Positions 43,737 to 55,337 of a stretch of 64,000 nt of DNA are shown one piece after another. The notes beneath the pieces are model-generated. The model ran no database searches and was not told where the DNA came from. It saw nothing but the letters and a program-made list of their open reading frames with translations. Within the stretch, counting starts at the first letter, position 1, and each line of letters opens with the position of its first letter. This stretch comes from Notospermus geniculatus (taxonomy: Eukaryota > Nemertea > Pilidiophora > Heteronemertea > Lineidae): the NCBI GenBank assembly GCA_002633025.1, contig NMRB01000779.1:13207-77206 (forward strand). Reading direction: 5' to 3'. Made by a program: the position numbers and the translations under genes.

Positions 43737-46700
43737 CTAACATGTTGAGTCCTGGGCATGGCCAGCATCATCAGACGGTTCTGTTTCGTTTCTTCCTTCC
43801 ATTTCTTTTTCTGCCCAGTCAACAGCTGTGGTAAACTTGGTCATCTGAAAGAAAACGGATGACAGCTAGAACCTCAATTGTGTCATTGAAACATAGTGGT
43901 AATGATTAACAGTTGTAAAGTGCCTTTCATGACGCATCCCCGACCAAGCCCACAACTCAAAGCACCAACTTACAGTATCCTGGACTTCTTCATCGTCCTT
44001 CCAATGTTCAGTGATGTAACTTATTGCTTTCCTTGCAATGTCAAACCTCATTGCATTGATGGCTAACTTCATGCATCCCATGTGGACTGAGAGGTTGTCA
44101 GGGTGGATTTCAGCCAGCTTTTCAATGAACGGCAGAACACTAGTGTATTCTTTCAATCCTGAGAGTGTGTTGGTAAAAGTTTCAAGAAGAACCTGTGAAT
44201 AATGATGTGCTAGAACCACAAACTAATAAAAGAAACTAGTTTCTTTTATTAGTTTATGCTAGAACTGATCAGTGGGAATGATAAAGAAGAATGGTTGGAT
44301 TTCCTTCTTACACACTGAATTATACCACCGGTAATGGAATTTCTAATACTGGGGACACAAGGCATCATCCTCTTTCCTGCACACATACCAATGGTACTGG
44401 AACTTTTAGTACAGGGGTACAATGCAGGATCTCCTCTCCTGCACATATGGCATTGGGAGTGACACTACTTGTGCCGGGACAGAAGGCAGGATCCTCTCTC
44501 CTGCACATATAACATGAAATAGAAATGGGTTTCTAAGGTGAAAGTCATCGCTTCCTACCAGCTTCGAACCCACGGACCCTCGCATTAGGCATCAATTGAC
44601 TAAGGGTCAGCACGCCTTAACCACATATAACATGGATGTCAATGGTCATGGAATTTTGTGTATCTTACCCCAAGATCATCACTAGCCTTAAATTCAGAAA
44701 TGCAGACATCATAAATGGTGTCAGGAGATGCCACTGTTAGAGTATACTGTGCGAGTCCTTCTGAAAGGTCTGTACACTGCATGTGACCCAACCTGACGAT
44801 GAATGTCAGGTGGATCTTGGGGGCGGTGAAATTCTCTTCAACTTTCTTCAAGAATGCAATGACTTCATCCAGACTTCCAGTTGTGGCGATATCGAATTCT
44901 AGTTTTGTTGTGACCAGTATCTCATTGTCTGGAAACCTGAAACACACCAAATCAGACGTACCGGTAATGCTTTCAACTCAAAGGGACTCAAAATGGATAT
45001 CTTATGCCATTTCTACCCGAACGCAGATGGTACAACTTCTTCAAACACTGTCTAAACTGTTGTTTCATGCACAACAAGAACACTTGCGTTCCAAGTTTGC
45101 AGTTTTGCAGAGGAGCTTTCAATATCCGTACTCTACCATGCATTTCTTGTCACCAAACACCAACCCAAACTGATTCAGAAAATCTCGTGATCCGCACCTC
45201 TCAATACCAGCATCAAGTGCCAGTTGAGGTTCCCTTGGTGTCTCTGGTGGCAACATCCTGTCAATGCAAGCCAGACGATGGTATGTCAAAGGAAAGGTTG
45301 TATGCGGTATATGCTTGACAAGAATGGTCCTAGCAGCTTCCAGTTGTTTCTTGCGTTCTTCTTCATTGCTGTTGTTCAGTCCTTGGGAGTAGTAATGGTC
45401 TACAAATATGGCTTGCATGTTCAAGAGCCCATTCTGTACGCGTCCTTGCCGTGACAAAATATTGACTGAAAGGAAAGTAGTTATGTTGAGACAGTAAAAT
45501 TTCATAAGCAATGGAAGATGAACGGAAAATATCAGAGAAACATCTTTGGATTGATTCACTGGCAGTGGGCATCAGAGGCCATATTCATGAAGCCTTCGCA
45601 ACTTTGCTTGCAGGCAAATCTATTGTAAGGCAGTCAGTGAACAAAAAAGGACATGTGCAGCCAAACAATAGACTTGCATGCACGCAAAATTGCGAAGGCT
45701 TCGTGAATGGCCCCAGGTCTTGAACTTGAGGTCAGAACAGACTTTGCACAGGAATTGTTATGCTTGTTTCAGCAAAACATGAGTTATACTTACAGACTTC
45801 CCAGAAGTGTCCTTCCGCTTCTTCTATTTTCCCCAGCTTTAAAAGACCATAGGCCAGATTTTCTTGGCACATGAGGAGTCCGTAGTGATCAGGAGGATAT
45901 AATCCCTGCAGAAAGAAGAAATAATGCATTTGTTTCGTTCTAAGAAACACTTTCACTATTCCATGCAGGGACTATCACATATAGGCTACAATGTAAGCTG
46001 CCACAGATCACATGTAGGCCTGTTTTACCCATCTCGTGTAAACTGCTCTCAGTCTGGCAGCAGATGAGCACTTCTCTGTGACGCAACACCCAACACACTG
46101 TTGTCACATTTTCTACTCTTTGCTCCCAGCAGTCATCATGCAGTTACCTTGAAAATTTCATAGGCCTGGCGGAACAATCTCTCTCCTTCCACATTATCAT
46201 CAGTCAGTTGTGCTAATGTTCCCTGATTCATGTAGATCTGGGCGACCATGGGATGATTTAGTCCAAGTGCATCTTTATTTATCTTCAAACACCTTTTTAA
46301 CAAAGAGAAATTAAGTTCGTTGATTTACTACTGTGTAGTGAGATGATTAAATACAAGAGAGAGTGACATACCAATAACAAATTTCTCTTGGAGCACTGTA
46401 TTGTATCAGATTTTTCTGTATCCATAGCATTATTGGCCCTGGTAAGTGCAAAAGAGGCCATCTCAAGCATGTTCCTCACTTGGATGGGGTCTTTTACTTG
46501 CCTTTGCAAAGGCATAAGGTGAAGGCACCTGGGCTTACTGTCCTGGGACAAACTGAAGTGCCAGGGATGATTAATCCCATTTCGCCCGGGATCTGAACCC
46601 GGGACCTGCCATTTGCTAGGCAAACCTGATAACCACAAGGCCATCAAGGCTCCTCCTTAATTTGGAGTTTTCAATATAGGCCTACCTTTCATACGTGGTC

Positions 46701-48915
46701 TTTGCTTCATCTAGACGTCCCTGGCGTCTGTAACAAAGTGCCAGATCCATCATTGTGCCCCCAATATCTGGAGGCAACTCTCCAAAAAAGACTTGTTCAT
46801 ACAGTTCCAGGGACATCTTCATACATTCTTCAGCTGTGTCATAATGTCCAAGTTCCATGTTCACAACTCCAATGTTGGTCAGTAAGTTTGCCTTTTCCTT
46901 TAAAAGACCAGTCATTTGGCTGTCGATTGCTTGAGACTTGCCAAACCATTTATTCGCCTATGGAAAGAAAGGGAAACATGCAGCACCTGGCCTAACTGAA
47001 CTCTCCTGCAGTTTCAAACCACTCCACTCCACCGCGGTGGTGAGGAATAAATGCTGCGGCAGAGCATACGGCCTACTCAATCACTACATGCACATGCCAT
47101 TTACACTGCAGTACATCTCATCTTTCCAGTTGCAAAGGACATGCAAGGAAATTTTAAATTACTCGAATTACTAAATACTGTAAAGCAAGAAAATTTCGCG
47201 GCTGGCAATTTTCGCGAATCAAGAATTATAGACATATTCACGGCAGGATATTTTCGCGAGTCTCTGCCATTTTTTTCAGTTTTTTTCACGGACCGTTCAC
47301 TTGCGTGTACTCGTCATATTCGCGACAGGAAATTTTCGCGACCCATACACTCTCGCGAAATTCGCGAAAATTTCCTGCACGCGAAAATTTCCTGCTTTAC
47401 AGTAATCTTCACAAACGCAAGTTTTTTGGACAGATGCATGGAAGAATATCAGCTGGGCTTGTGTATGGGTAAAGTCCCCCTGATACCCTACCTCGAGAAA
47501 ATTTCGTTGCTGTAAATGGAAGACGCCGACGAGATGGAATGCATGTGAATGGTTCAGCCTCTGTTCATCAGTGGTGATGTTTTTCCTGAAGATAAAAGTT
47601 TGGTATAGGCCTAGATGGCATATGATATATGTACACACCGGACACCCCATGCAACTGCTGACAGCACTCAAGGCTGCTTTACTTCCAGCTCACTCAGAAG
47701 CCAATGTGCATCAACATATTGCCATAAACGAAATCCTCAATAGCAAGTGGGGTAGTCTGCCGTCACTGGGGGTACAGAGGTGTCAAAACGACCACCTACT
47801 TTTCATATTTCTCCAATAAACTCTTGAACAGAGCTTCTGCTTCTTTGTTTCTGTACATATCAACATAGAGAACAGCCAGTTGATAATGATTCACGAGAAG
47901 TAAGTCCTCTCTCTTACTTTCATCCACTTTCATTTTCCTCTGAAGAGAAAACAAAAATGGTGCAATGAAGTGGGCCTTTCTTCGAGTTCCCCAGATGGAA
48001 ATAGTGTCGGGCATTAATGTCAAAAACTGTAGAGTGGAACACATGTTGATATTCATTGTTGCACATTGTAAGTGCACATTGTAAGTAGCCTAGTGAGACT
48101 GAGAACATTTCAAACAAACAAGAAGACTGCCCACAAAAGAACAGAACAGACAAGAGGTTGAAGACATAAGACAAAAGAGTTTGTACTCAGACCACTCACC
48201 AGCATGTCTTGGAACCTGTACAGCAGTATTTCCCTACCCTTAAAGCTTGCACAACGTCTGACGATGTCCATCAAATATTCATAATACAACTTATATACCT
48301 GGAGAACGAATTTCAGCAGATGAAGCATACTGTATGTGTTGCAAAGTCGCCAATAAACAGGGGCAGATCCTAATTTGGGAAAAGAGGGGCGCCCTCTGCT
48401 TGAAACATTGAAATCTGCGGTGAGTTTCAATGATTTGCTCCAAATTTCAGAATTTCACAATTGATTTTACAGATTTGTAGGCCAAAAGGGAGGCAAGTGC
48501 CTGGGGCGCCCCCTCTGGATCCGTGTCTGACAAGACAGCAAATTTGGCACAGCCAATGTACATAGTGGTACAAGTTGGACATGTTTGACAGTTTGCTAAC
48601 CCAACAGGTCACCACAGCTCAGGTGTGCAAGTTGAATTCCTCATACTCTAGGTTTTATTGCTCATTGACATACACCAAACCTCCTTCAGCACGTTCGTGA
48701 TCGAGACCACATAGGCCTAGAAAGAGATGCGAGTGCAGGGTGACCAACTTACTGTATATGATGGGTTTATGTCCTCGCACTCTTCCCAGTTCTCCCACTG
48801 CTCGAGGTATGTGTTCACAACAGCCTTATTCAGGGCCTTCACATACAACATAGCTATCTTCTCACCAGGGAATTCTGTGCTCTGCCAGTATTCGATGACC
48901 TTGTACCAGTCATAG
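43737..48915 (-). CDS. TPR-repeat protein, 5' end missing
   Basis: Minus-strand exons: 48753-48915, 48200-48298, 47800-47940, 47492-47585, 46686-46957, 46148-46292, 45794-45905, about 45165-45465 (left edge unclear), 44669-44936, 43974-44192 and 43737-43844 (stop). The middle shows classic TPR helices: NHYQLAVLYVDMYRNKEAEA, NIGVVNMELGHYDTAEECM, LALCYRRQGRLDEAKTTYE, QIYMNQGTLAQL, and CQENLAYGLLKLGKIEEAEG. The N-terminal part has DWYKVIEYWQSTEFPGEK, which resembles the lead-in to TPRs in NPHP3-like proteins. The C-terminus ends EMEGRNETEPSDDAGHAQ. TPRs mediate protein-protein binding; partner unknown. The start lies further right or is lost at the join at 49700. Family not named with confidence. 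Confidence 0.75.
44545..44630 (-). mobile_element. tRNA(Leu/Ser)-like sequence, probably a SINE remnant
   Basis: On the minus strand: GTGGTTAAGGCGTGCTGACC then GTCCGTGGGTTCGAAGC, matching the A box and B box of type II tRNAs. No convincing acceptor stem or 5' half, so not called as a functional tRNA. Confidence 0.4.
45577..45712. mobile_element. MITE with about 30-bp TIRs in a TPR-gene intron
   Basis: GGCCATATTCATGAAGCCTT pairs with AAGGCTTCGTGAATGGCC; GCGAAGTT-like inner arms continue. Ends resemble those of 32229-32372 (TATTCACGAAGC). Confidence 0.8.
46440..46657 (-). mobile_element. tRNA-derived SINE, minus strand
   Basis: Minus strand: GAGCCTTGATGGCCTTGTGG (A box region), CCCGGGTTCAGATCCCGGG (B box), followed by a body with CACCTTATGCCTTTGC. 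It lies in a TPR-gene intron. Confidence 0.65.
47178..47402. mobile_element. MITE (TTCGCG-rich family), copy 2
   Basis: CTGTAAAGCA / TGCTTTACAG ends with TA flanks. Closely similar throughout to 37209-37435. Confidence 0.85.
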
Positions 48916-49699
48916 CTGTAACAATCATAACAAGATGACATTGTAAATGTCGAATGGTTCCCGATGTAGGCCTACAGGTGATTCTTCCGGTACATGAATG
49001 GTACATTGATATAGATCATGATACACCCGTACATTGAGATGTCAATAGAACTTGATCTCATGCCAGTAAATTCATCGCGTAATTGACCATGGCTTGATAT
49101 CTGATGGTTCTAGAACAAAATGTACCCAGCGAAATGGTACTGGACAAAATGTACCTAGTACATGGTACCTTTTGTCTGGTACAGGTGCTTCTACCGGTAC
49201 ATGAATGATACATTGATAGAGATCAATGCACATTGATAGAGATCAGATAAAAAGGTACGGTAATAATAATAAAAAAAGGTACCGGTAAAAAGGTACTAGT
49301 AAAGGTACTAGGTAAAAAAGGTACAGGTAAAAAGGTACTGGGTAAAAGGTACTAGGTAAAAGGTACAGAAAAAAGGAATTAACCTAAGTGTGCCTGATAT
49401 CATGCCTCTGCCTGTACCTGTACCACAGGCAGAGATATTTCAAATTATCAAGTTCGACCTTGACCTCTGACCTTGACCTTGACCTCTGATGACCAAGGTC
49501 ATTGCATAATCGAAATGGGCATCCTCAATAACCTAAGTATGGGTGATATCATGCCTCTACCTTTACCACAGGCAGAGATATTTCAAATTATCAAGTTTGA
49601 TATATCAAAATCTCATGATATTTCGAACACCCGGACACTTGAGGCTGAGAATTTCAACATAGTCCAGTCCTTGAATAAGTAGGCATGAACTAAGACTTG
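48916..49699. repeat. Low-complexity and duplicated non-coding stretch
   Basis: 49240-49375 is an array of AAAAGGTAC-type words. Then GATATCATGCCTCTGCC...CAGGCAGAGATATTTCAAAT occurs at 49396-49454 and again at 49539-49591, separated by GACCTTGACC repeats. No exon recognised. Confidence 0.7.
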
Positions 49700-49700
49700 N
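49700..49700. other. Single ambiguous base at the start of a duplicated gene block
   Basis: The block 49701-51006 matches 62694-64000. The N is immediately to its left. Confidence 0.8.
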
Positions 49701-51006
49701 TAAGCTTAGAACTACAGGGCTAAAAAAAATGGCTTCCCTTTTCAATTGAATATCACTTATGCCTGACATGGTAATCTCAAGCCCTGTCTCCCCAGTGCAT
49801 TGGTAAAAATCTTTTGTTTGACATACTTCCATACGAAATGTCGACAAGAATTTGATTGAGAAGAGCCTGCATTGATCAAGGACACTATAGCACTGGAGTC
49901 TGTCTAGCTGAAGTACATGTATTTCATAGCAGTTGAATGCTAATTACAAAGTCATATTCTAATTGTATAAGTTCATAACCTCCTGTCGTACAACAGGAAG
50001 GTGGCAAATATTGCTCATGTCCGTGAATGAAGAAGTTGCTGAAATAGTTGAGTTGCTCATGTGATGCTTATGTGTTACAACACAACATTCAACTCGTAAC
50101 TACTTCTAATTTTGCTTTCAGCCGTCTTAAACTGACGCATGACCTTATGCGTCTTTGGCGTCAACCCTCTTCTGTGGTGTATTGTTTCTTGCAGGCATGC
50201 GAAATCCACATATGGAAGATAAAGAAAAACGTTCCCAACAAATTCATGCTCAACGCAGCACACTTCTCTGGTTATCAAGTGGATGTGACACAGCTATTCC
50301 GTATGCAAGTCACGACAAGCCCTCAATCCCCAAGTGCTCTGCCAGCTCTCACACCGCTGTGCATCTCCCACTGTTTTTTACAGGAAAATAAAAGAACCAG
50401 CATGTCTGGATACCAGAACTATTCGGCCCTATAAAATGACGTTGTCAAAACGGGAGATCGTTGAGATCTGTGAACGGCTTCTGTTGAAGTTGCCAGTCCA
50501 CACTAGTAATTGTTCTGTGTATTTTTCCGTTTCAGCTTTGTAGAGATGCATTTCAACACTCGCAAGGATGCCCGCGAGGCTGCCTCTCAGTTGCGAGACA
50601 TAAAATTATCAGTGGGAGAGCACACCGTAAGGCAGCTCGAGCCCGACGAGGCAGGCACTGCCTACAAGTGTATGTTGAGTCATAGGTATTAGACCCCTGG
50701 CCACTGCCTTCAGGCCATGTGTCGGGGGGTCGATATTGTTTTCAGTTCTGTGTTGAATATTGTAGCTTTCCTAGTGAAAGAACTGTTGCCTCCTCTCCTG
50801 TGCATGTGCCACAGCAAAGGGGAGCGGCGTGTTCTATTTTTTGTTCTCTTTACAACATACAGTTTCCTATTTTATTTGAGCTGATCTCTTCCCCTCATGT
50901 GAATAATCAGTGTACTAAGACAAAAGCTGCAAGTCGCTTAAGCTCTAGAAAACAATGAATACACAGCTACTGAGACTCTTGAAAAAGTCTTGCATGAGAT
51001 TTTATG
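49701..51006 (+). repeat. 1.3-kb block nearly identical to 62694-64000
   Basis: Collinear with only a handful of substitutions that I can see (for example GAAGTTGCC versus GAAGATGCC), including one coding exon and both flanking introns. The second copy runs to the window edge. Confidence 0.95.
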
Positions 51007-53954
51007 CATATGATGGGAAAATATGTGCCTGCTTATTAATACATATAAGAAATGAAAAAGCAATATAAACCATACAGCCCGTGAAAATACACCCTAATTT
51101 GCATGTCAGTTTAGATCTCTACTGGCTTGTCTAGCCAGGCTAAACATCTCTCCCATACTGACATAATACCTTCGCCTCTTTTTTTAAAAACTTATCCTTG
51201 TCTTGTATGCATTGGTAAGATATTCTTTTCAACAGATTATTCAGAGTTATGGTGGTCATTTCTGGAAAGAACTTTCGGAAACTAAATTGAAAATATAAAG
51301 TGAAGAAACATTCATTTGAAACCAGTGACGTAGTGCCCACACTTTCTAATGTGCTGTGCCTTTTGCCAGCAGATTTATTATTTTGGGAAAATTATTGCCC
51401 GGAATATACCCAACTCAAAGCTGTCATCAGGTATAGCATCCATACGTGAAAACATCACAAGGTCACTGCTGCCATAACTCTGAATCTTTCAACTTTTCAT
51501 CTTGCTGCATTCTCACCATCGTTTCCTCCTTCTTTCAGCCGCTGTTATTGACACAATCAAACCACACTTGACGCACCAGATCAAGAAAGCGACAGGTGAG
51601 GGAGATAAAAAATATTAATTTGTCATACTTTGAGCCTGTCAGGCCAGGTTGGTTACTCGTTGAAATAAGTCCACAGATAATGTTTTAAAAGGCTCCTTTA
51701 TTAATAAAGTTCTGTGCTTTCCAGATGATTATGATACAAGGGTCGTTTATGTTCACCATCTGCCCGACAACTGCACGGATGAGCAGCTTGCTGAGATATT
51801 CCCCGAAGCCAAAGCAATACTAACGTCAATAGAAGAGGAGAAAAATAAGGGGTGAGTACTGAATGAGGTGCATTTGGCAAGGTTCTTCAAGCAGCTTGAA
51901 TGTACTGACAAATCTTCATAATTTCATTCAGTTCAAGTCTGAAAGTGGCTGTGAGAGGCCAGAGCACCATAGAAGGTGTGTGGTTTACTGGTACCAATAC
52001 AGCTAACTCGAGAATACGTTTGTATCTAAAAAAAAGTCCGGTCAACAGTGTCGGGGGCAAGATGCCTATCTATAAAACTGGTGCTGTTCTGTATTCTAGC
52101 TATGCCTATCTGAGTTTCGAACAAGAAGAAGAGTCGGAAGACTGCATCAGAAAGCATGAAGACCTGACGATAGACGAAAACAGGGTTACGCTGCACATGA
52201 TTCGTGATCTGAAGATCGCAGCTGGTATCGAAGCCAGGAAGCCATTCAGACAGAGGGGAAGACAGGGAATGAAAGGAAAGAACATGGGCAAGGATCAAGG
52301 CAAGGGCAAGGTGAGTTGGTGGTCATCTTGGACTGAATTTATATGGACTTCTATAAGAGAAACATTTGTGCCATTCTGTGCTGAATTCATGTTGAAATAT
52401 AAGGGGATTGGAGTGTTCGTATCTTGATACCAGTCTTATTTGCTTGCAGGGAATGGGTGGTCGTGGCCGTGGACGAGGTGGTGCATCACCAAGAGGTGGT
52501 GGTGGTGGCCGAGGACGAGGTGGCCGTGGAGGACGAGGAGGATGGTAAGTTAATTTACATATTTTGAACCACAGAATGCACATGCTATGTGTCAGGTCTG
52601 ATGTTCTTATTTTGCCACTTCTCAAGCAATGATGAATTCTGGTAAACGGACTAGAGTCTCTGAGTCCTGATTGAGAAAAACCAGTGTTTCTGAATTGAGA
52701 AGTCCCCATTGACAGTATGTGGAACAGTTGCCCTCAGTGACAATGTCCCTGACCACTCATCTTGGTTTTCTTTTACAGGGGAGGCCCAATGGGAGGAAAC
52801 TTCGGACGTGGCGGTGGCTATGGATCTCCAAGAGGCGGTGGTCAAGTACGACCCTTGATGGGACCTGGCCCAAATCAACCCAGGCCACTCATGGCTGGCG
52901 GAGGCGGACGTGGTTTCCAGAATCCTGGGTATGGTGGTGGCAGATATGGACAGTTCGTATTACTTAAGCAGAATATTGCACCCGTAGCTTAACTCGCATG
53001 TGGTGTTGTGCTTTATGCTTCCTCCTCTCATAAAATTACATTTTTATGTCATTTTGGTTGTGATAGAGTAATTTTACACTAACCAAAACACACATAAACT
53101 AGTCCCCAGTCCTGAACTATAGTCAAGTACATTGTATATCTTGATGTTTTCATCGTGACAGTACAGTAATGATGAATACTGGTGAACGGACTAGAGTCGC
53201 TGAGTCCTGATTGAGAAAAGCCAGTGATTCTGAACTGTGAAATTGCCATGATTTCAAGCCTTGAAATATTAGTAGAAAATATCCATCTAATTCTGAGAAA
53301 TTCTCACATTACTCCTATTGCACTTGATTTACCAGTACAACTAGCTATCGCTCATCATTAGACACATGCTAACCATAATTTGCTTCTTCGTGCCATTCTT
53401 TTGTCAAGCTTTGTTTTTGGTTATGTGCATAAAAGCCCACAGTTCTTTGATCCTGTGTTAATAGACCCATAATTTTACACAGAGAGTAAAGCCTGCTGTG
53501 ATTTGTCTCATTTAATCACCCTTAGCCACTGTATGTGTCTAGTTAGTTTAAACTCCAGTTTTCATTGCCAATTCTGAACTTTTAACGTGAAGTGCTAATA
53601 GGGTTACGGTACTACGTAATAGGGAGGCATCATTTCAAAGAAAATCTGCATCTTTCATGTTACCATGTTACAAATGTAACCATTATCTTGCCATCGTTGA
53701 TGGGAGTTTCTTGAGGATAATCTTCTATTTGTTGTATTTGCAGGCGCGGCAACCAAAACAGGCGAGGGGGTCGTGGAGGTGGCGGTAACAAGAATCAGCT
53801 ATCCGGCATGCACTACATCGACTTCCAGGGTCAACAGGGCAACCGTAAGAGGAAGGCAGAGGGAGGTTATGGACAACAGTACTGGAATAAGATGCCACGG
53901 CAGATGGGCAACATGGGAGGTGGTTACAGAGGAGGCAACTTCAATCAGTGGTAA
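50536..53954 (+). CDS. SAP/RRM/RGG RNA-binding protein (nucleolin-like), C-terminal half
   Basis: Exons 50536-50669, 51539-51595, 51725-51851, 52100-52310, 52450-52544, 52779-52928 and 53744-53954 join with matching phases. They encode the second half of RRM1 (FVEMHFNTRKDAREAA, RNP1), a linker, and RRM2 (RVVYVHHLPD as RNP2, KGYAYLSF as RNP1). An RGG domain follows (GRGRGRGGASPRGG, GRGGRGGRGGW, GGGYGSPRGG), then the tail YGQQYWNKMPRQMG...NFNQW. RGG tails bind RNA and suit nucleolar or hnRNP proteins. A further exon (54213 onward) is 3' UTR. The N-terminal exons are absent here but present at 61329-63661. Host of three snoRNAs, as nucleolin is in vertebrates. Orthology not certain. Confidence 0.85.
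52617..52703 (+). ncRNA. C/D box snoRNA, copy 1 (intronic)
   Basis: C box ATGATGA (52629-52635), D box CTGA (52690-52693), and a perfect 9-bp terminal stem ACTTCTCAA / TTGAGAAGT. Internal D' CTGA with upstream guide GGACTAGAGTC, complementary to the conserved 28S rRNA segment GACUCUAGUC. It lies in the intron between exons 52450-52544 and 52779-52928. Predicted role: 2'-O-methylation of 28S rRNA. Confidence 0.85.
53163..53239 (+). ncRNA. C/D box snoRNA, copy 2 (intronic)
   Basis: C box ATGATGA (53169-53175), D box CTGA (53230-53233), terminal ACAGT/ACTGT stem. Same guide GGACTAGAGTC before D'. It lies in the next intron of the same host gene. Upstream of D box: CCAGTGATT versus CCAGTGTTT in copy 1. 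Confidence 0.8.
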
Positions 53955-54061
53955 CAGTAAGTATTCGAATCATTTCCTCAACCTTGCATTAACTAACTTA
54001 ACAGTAATTAACAGTAAGAGCATAGTACAGTTAGTTGATGAAATACAATTCAGTAGATTTC

Positions 54062-54141
54062 ATTCAGTTATGATGATTTCTGGTTAACGGACTAGAGTCG
54101 CTGATTCCTGATCGAGAAATACCAGTGGTTTCTGAACTGAA
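54062..54141 (+). ncRNA. C/D box snoRNA, copy 3 (3' UTR intron)
   Basis: C box ATGATGA (54070-54076), D box CTGA (54132-54135), terminal stem TTCAGTT / AACTGAA. Same guide GGACTAGAGTC. It lies in the intron 53957-54212, after the stop codon. Confidence 0.8.
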
Positions 54142-54212
54142 CTCTTGCAATTAGTATGGCCTGCCAGGAAATATACCCCAGACCTTAGCTTTGTCATTTA
54201 TTTGATTTTCAG

Positions 54213-55337
54213 GTCATCCCATGGCAAGTGGAATAGGAAGAAAGGAGCCTCATCACAGAACAATGTCATCGATGTTTGCTGTGTAAACTTGTCACTAGTG
54301 CAACGCATTTGTGTTCATTTCATTGTAAATAGTGGGAAATAATTACGTTCTGTGTAAGATCACTCGAAGTTATCATTTCACGGTGGGCATCTCAGTTTGA
54401 GAATTTAGAAATACACCATGAACTTGGGGAAAGGCAGCATATTGAATATATTCGGGTGGGATTTACTTCATTCAGAGTGCAGAGTCCGCTTAAAGAATGT
54501 TTTTTGCATAGGTCACATCCAATCATGAAATCAGTACAGGGGAGGAAACTGAGCAGACTAGAAACGGTTCAGACATAGAGAAATAACGTCTCATCTCATC
54601 GTGGCATTCCATTGGTGAAGGTGTAATAATGTGAAAATGAATTTCTTATTAGTAAATACTTATAATACTCTTTCACGTCTTTTATGCTATTTATTTGTGG
54701 TATGGACAGCCAGTGATTTTAAAGACCATCGTTGTTCTTGTCTTCCCTGTTCATCATGATGAGCAACATTTGAATAAGATTGATTCTATTCCAGCTTTCA
54801 TTTACTCGGTAATCTGCAGTGTCATCTTAATTTGTTAGTGAAAATGCTTCGTAATGTGCAATCTAAATGCTTTACTCTTGTGTCTTTTCAATGAAAAGTT
54901 CATAGAAATATTTAAGCTCAAACTTGTAACATAGAGTCAATTTTGTGGTCATTTCTCGTAAAGTATGCCTAGTTGGTTCAGTCAAGTATGAAATTCAAAG
55001 GTTTAATTCATGAATATTGAGAAAAAAGTAGTTTAATAACTGTTATAATGAATTTTTTTTAATCCATTTCTTTGCAGATCCATTTGTGTACATGTTAGTT
55101 ATGTTTGACCATCTCTGCTTTATTTGAATGTCTCTTGGGCCCCTTGACAGCTGTGTCGCTACCAGCATACAAGGTTTCTCCCCTACATTAATTTGTATAT
55201 TCTTCGGCACTACAGTCCTTGCACTGCTGTTGTTTTTATCCATGTTCACTTTGATAATGTACAACTATGGTCAGCAGGGAATATGATGGCGTGTATAAGT
55301 GTATAAATGTGTTAGTAAAACCTTTTTTTACAATAAA
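54213..55337 (+). other. 3' UTR exon of the SAP/RRM/RGG gene, with AATAAA
   Basis: After acceptor GATTTTCAG at 54212 there is no coding frame. A/T-rich sequence runs to AATAAA at 55332-55337. The stop at 53952-53954 is 2 nt before the preceding donor, too close to trigger decay by the usual 50-nt rule, as the junction is almost at the stop. Confidence 0.6.

Noticed and set aside
50048-50434. 128-codon frame repeated at 63040-63426
   Set aside because: It repeats only because the whole block is duplicated. It lies in an intron of the RNA-binding gene and overlaps other frames with no family signature.
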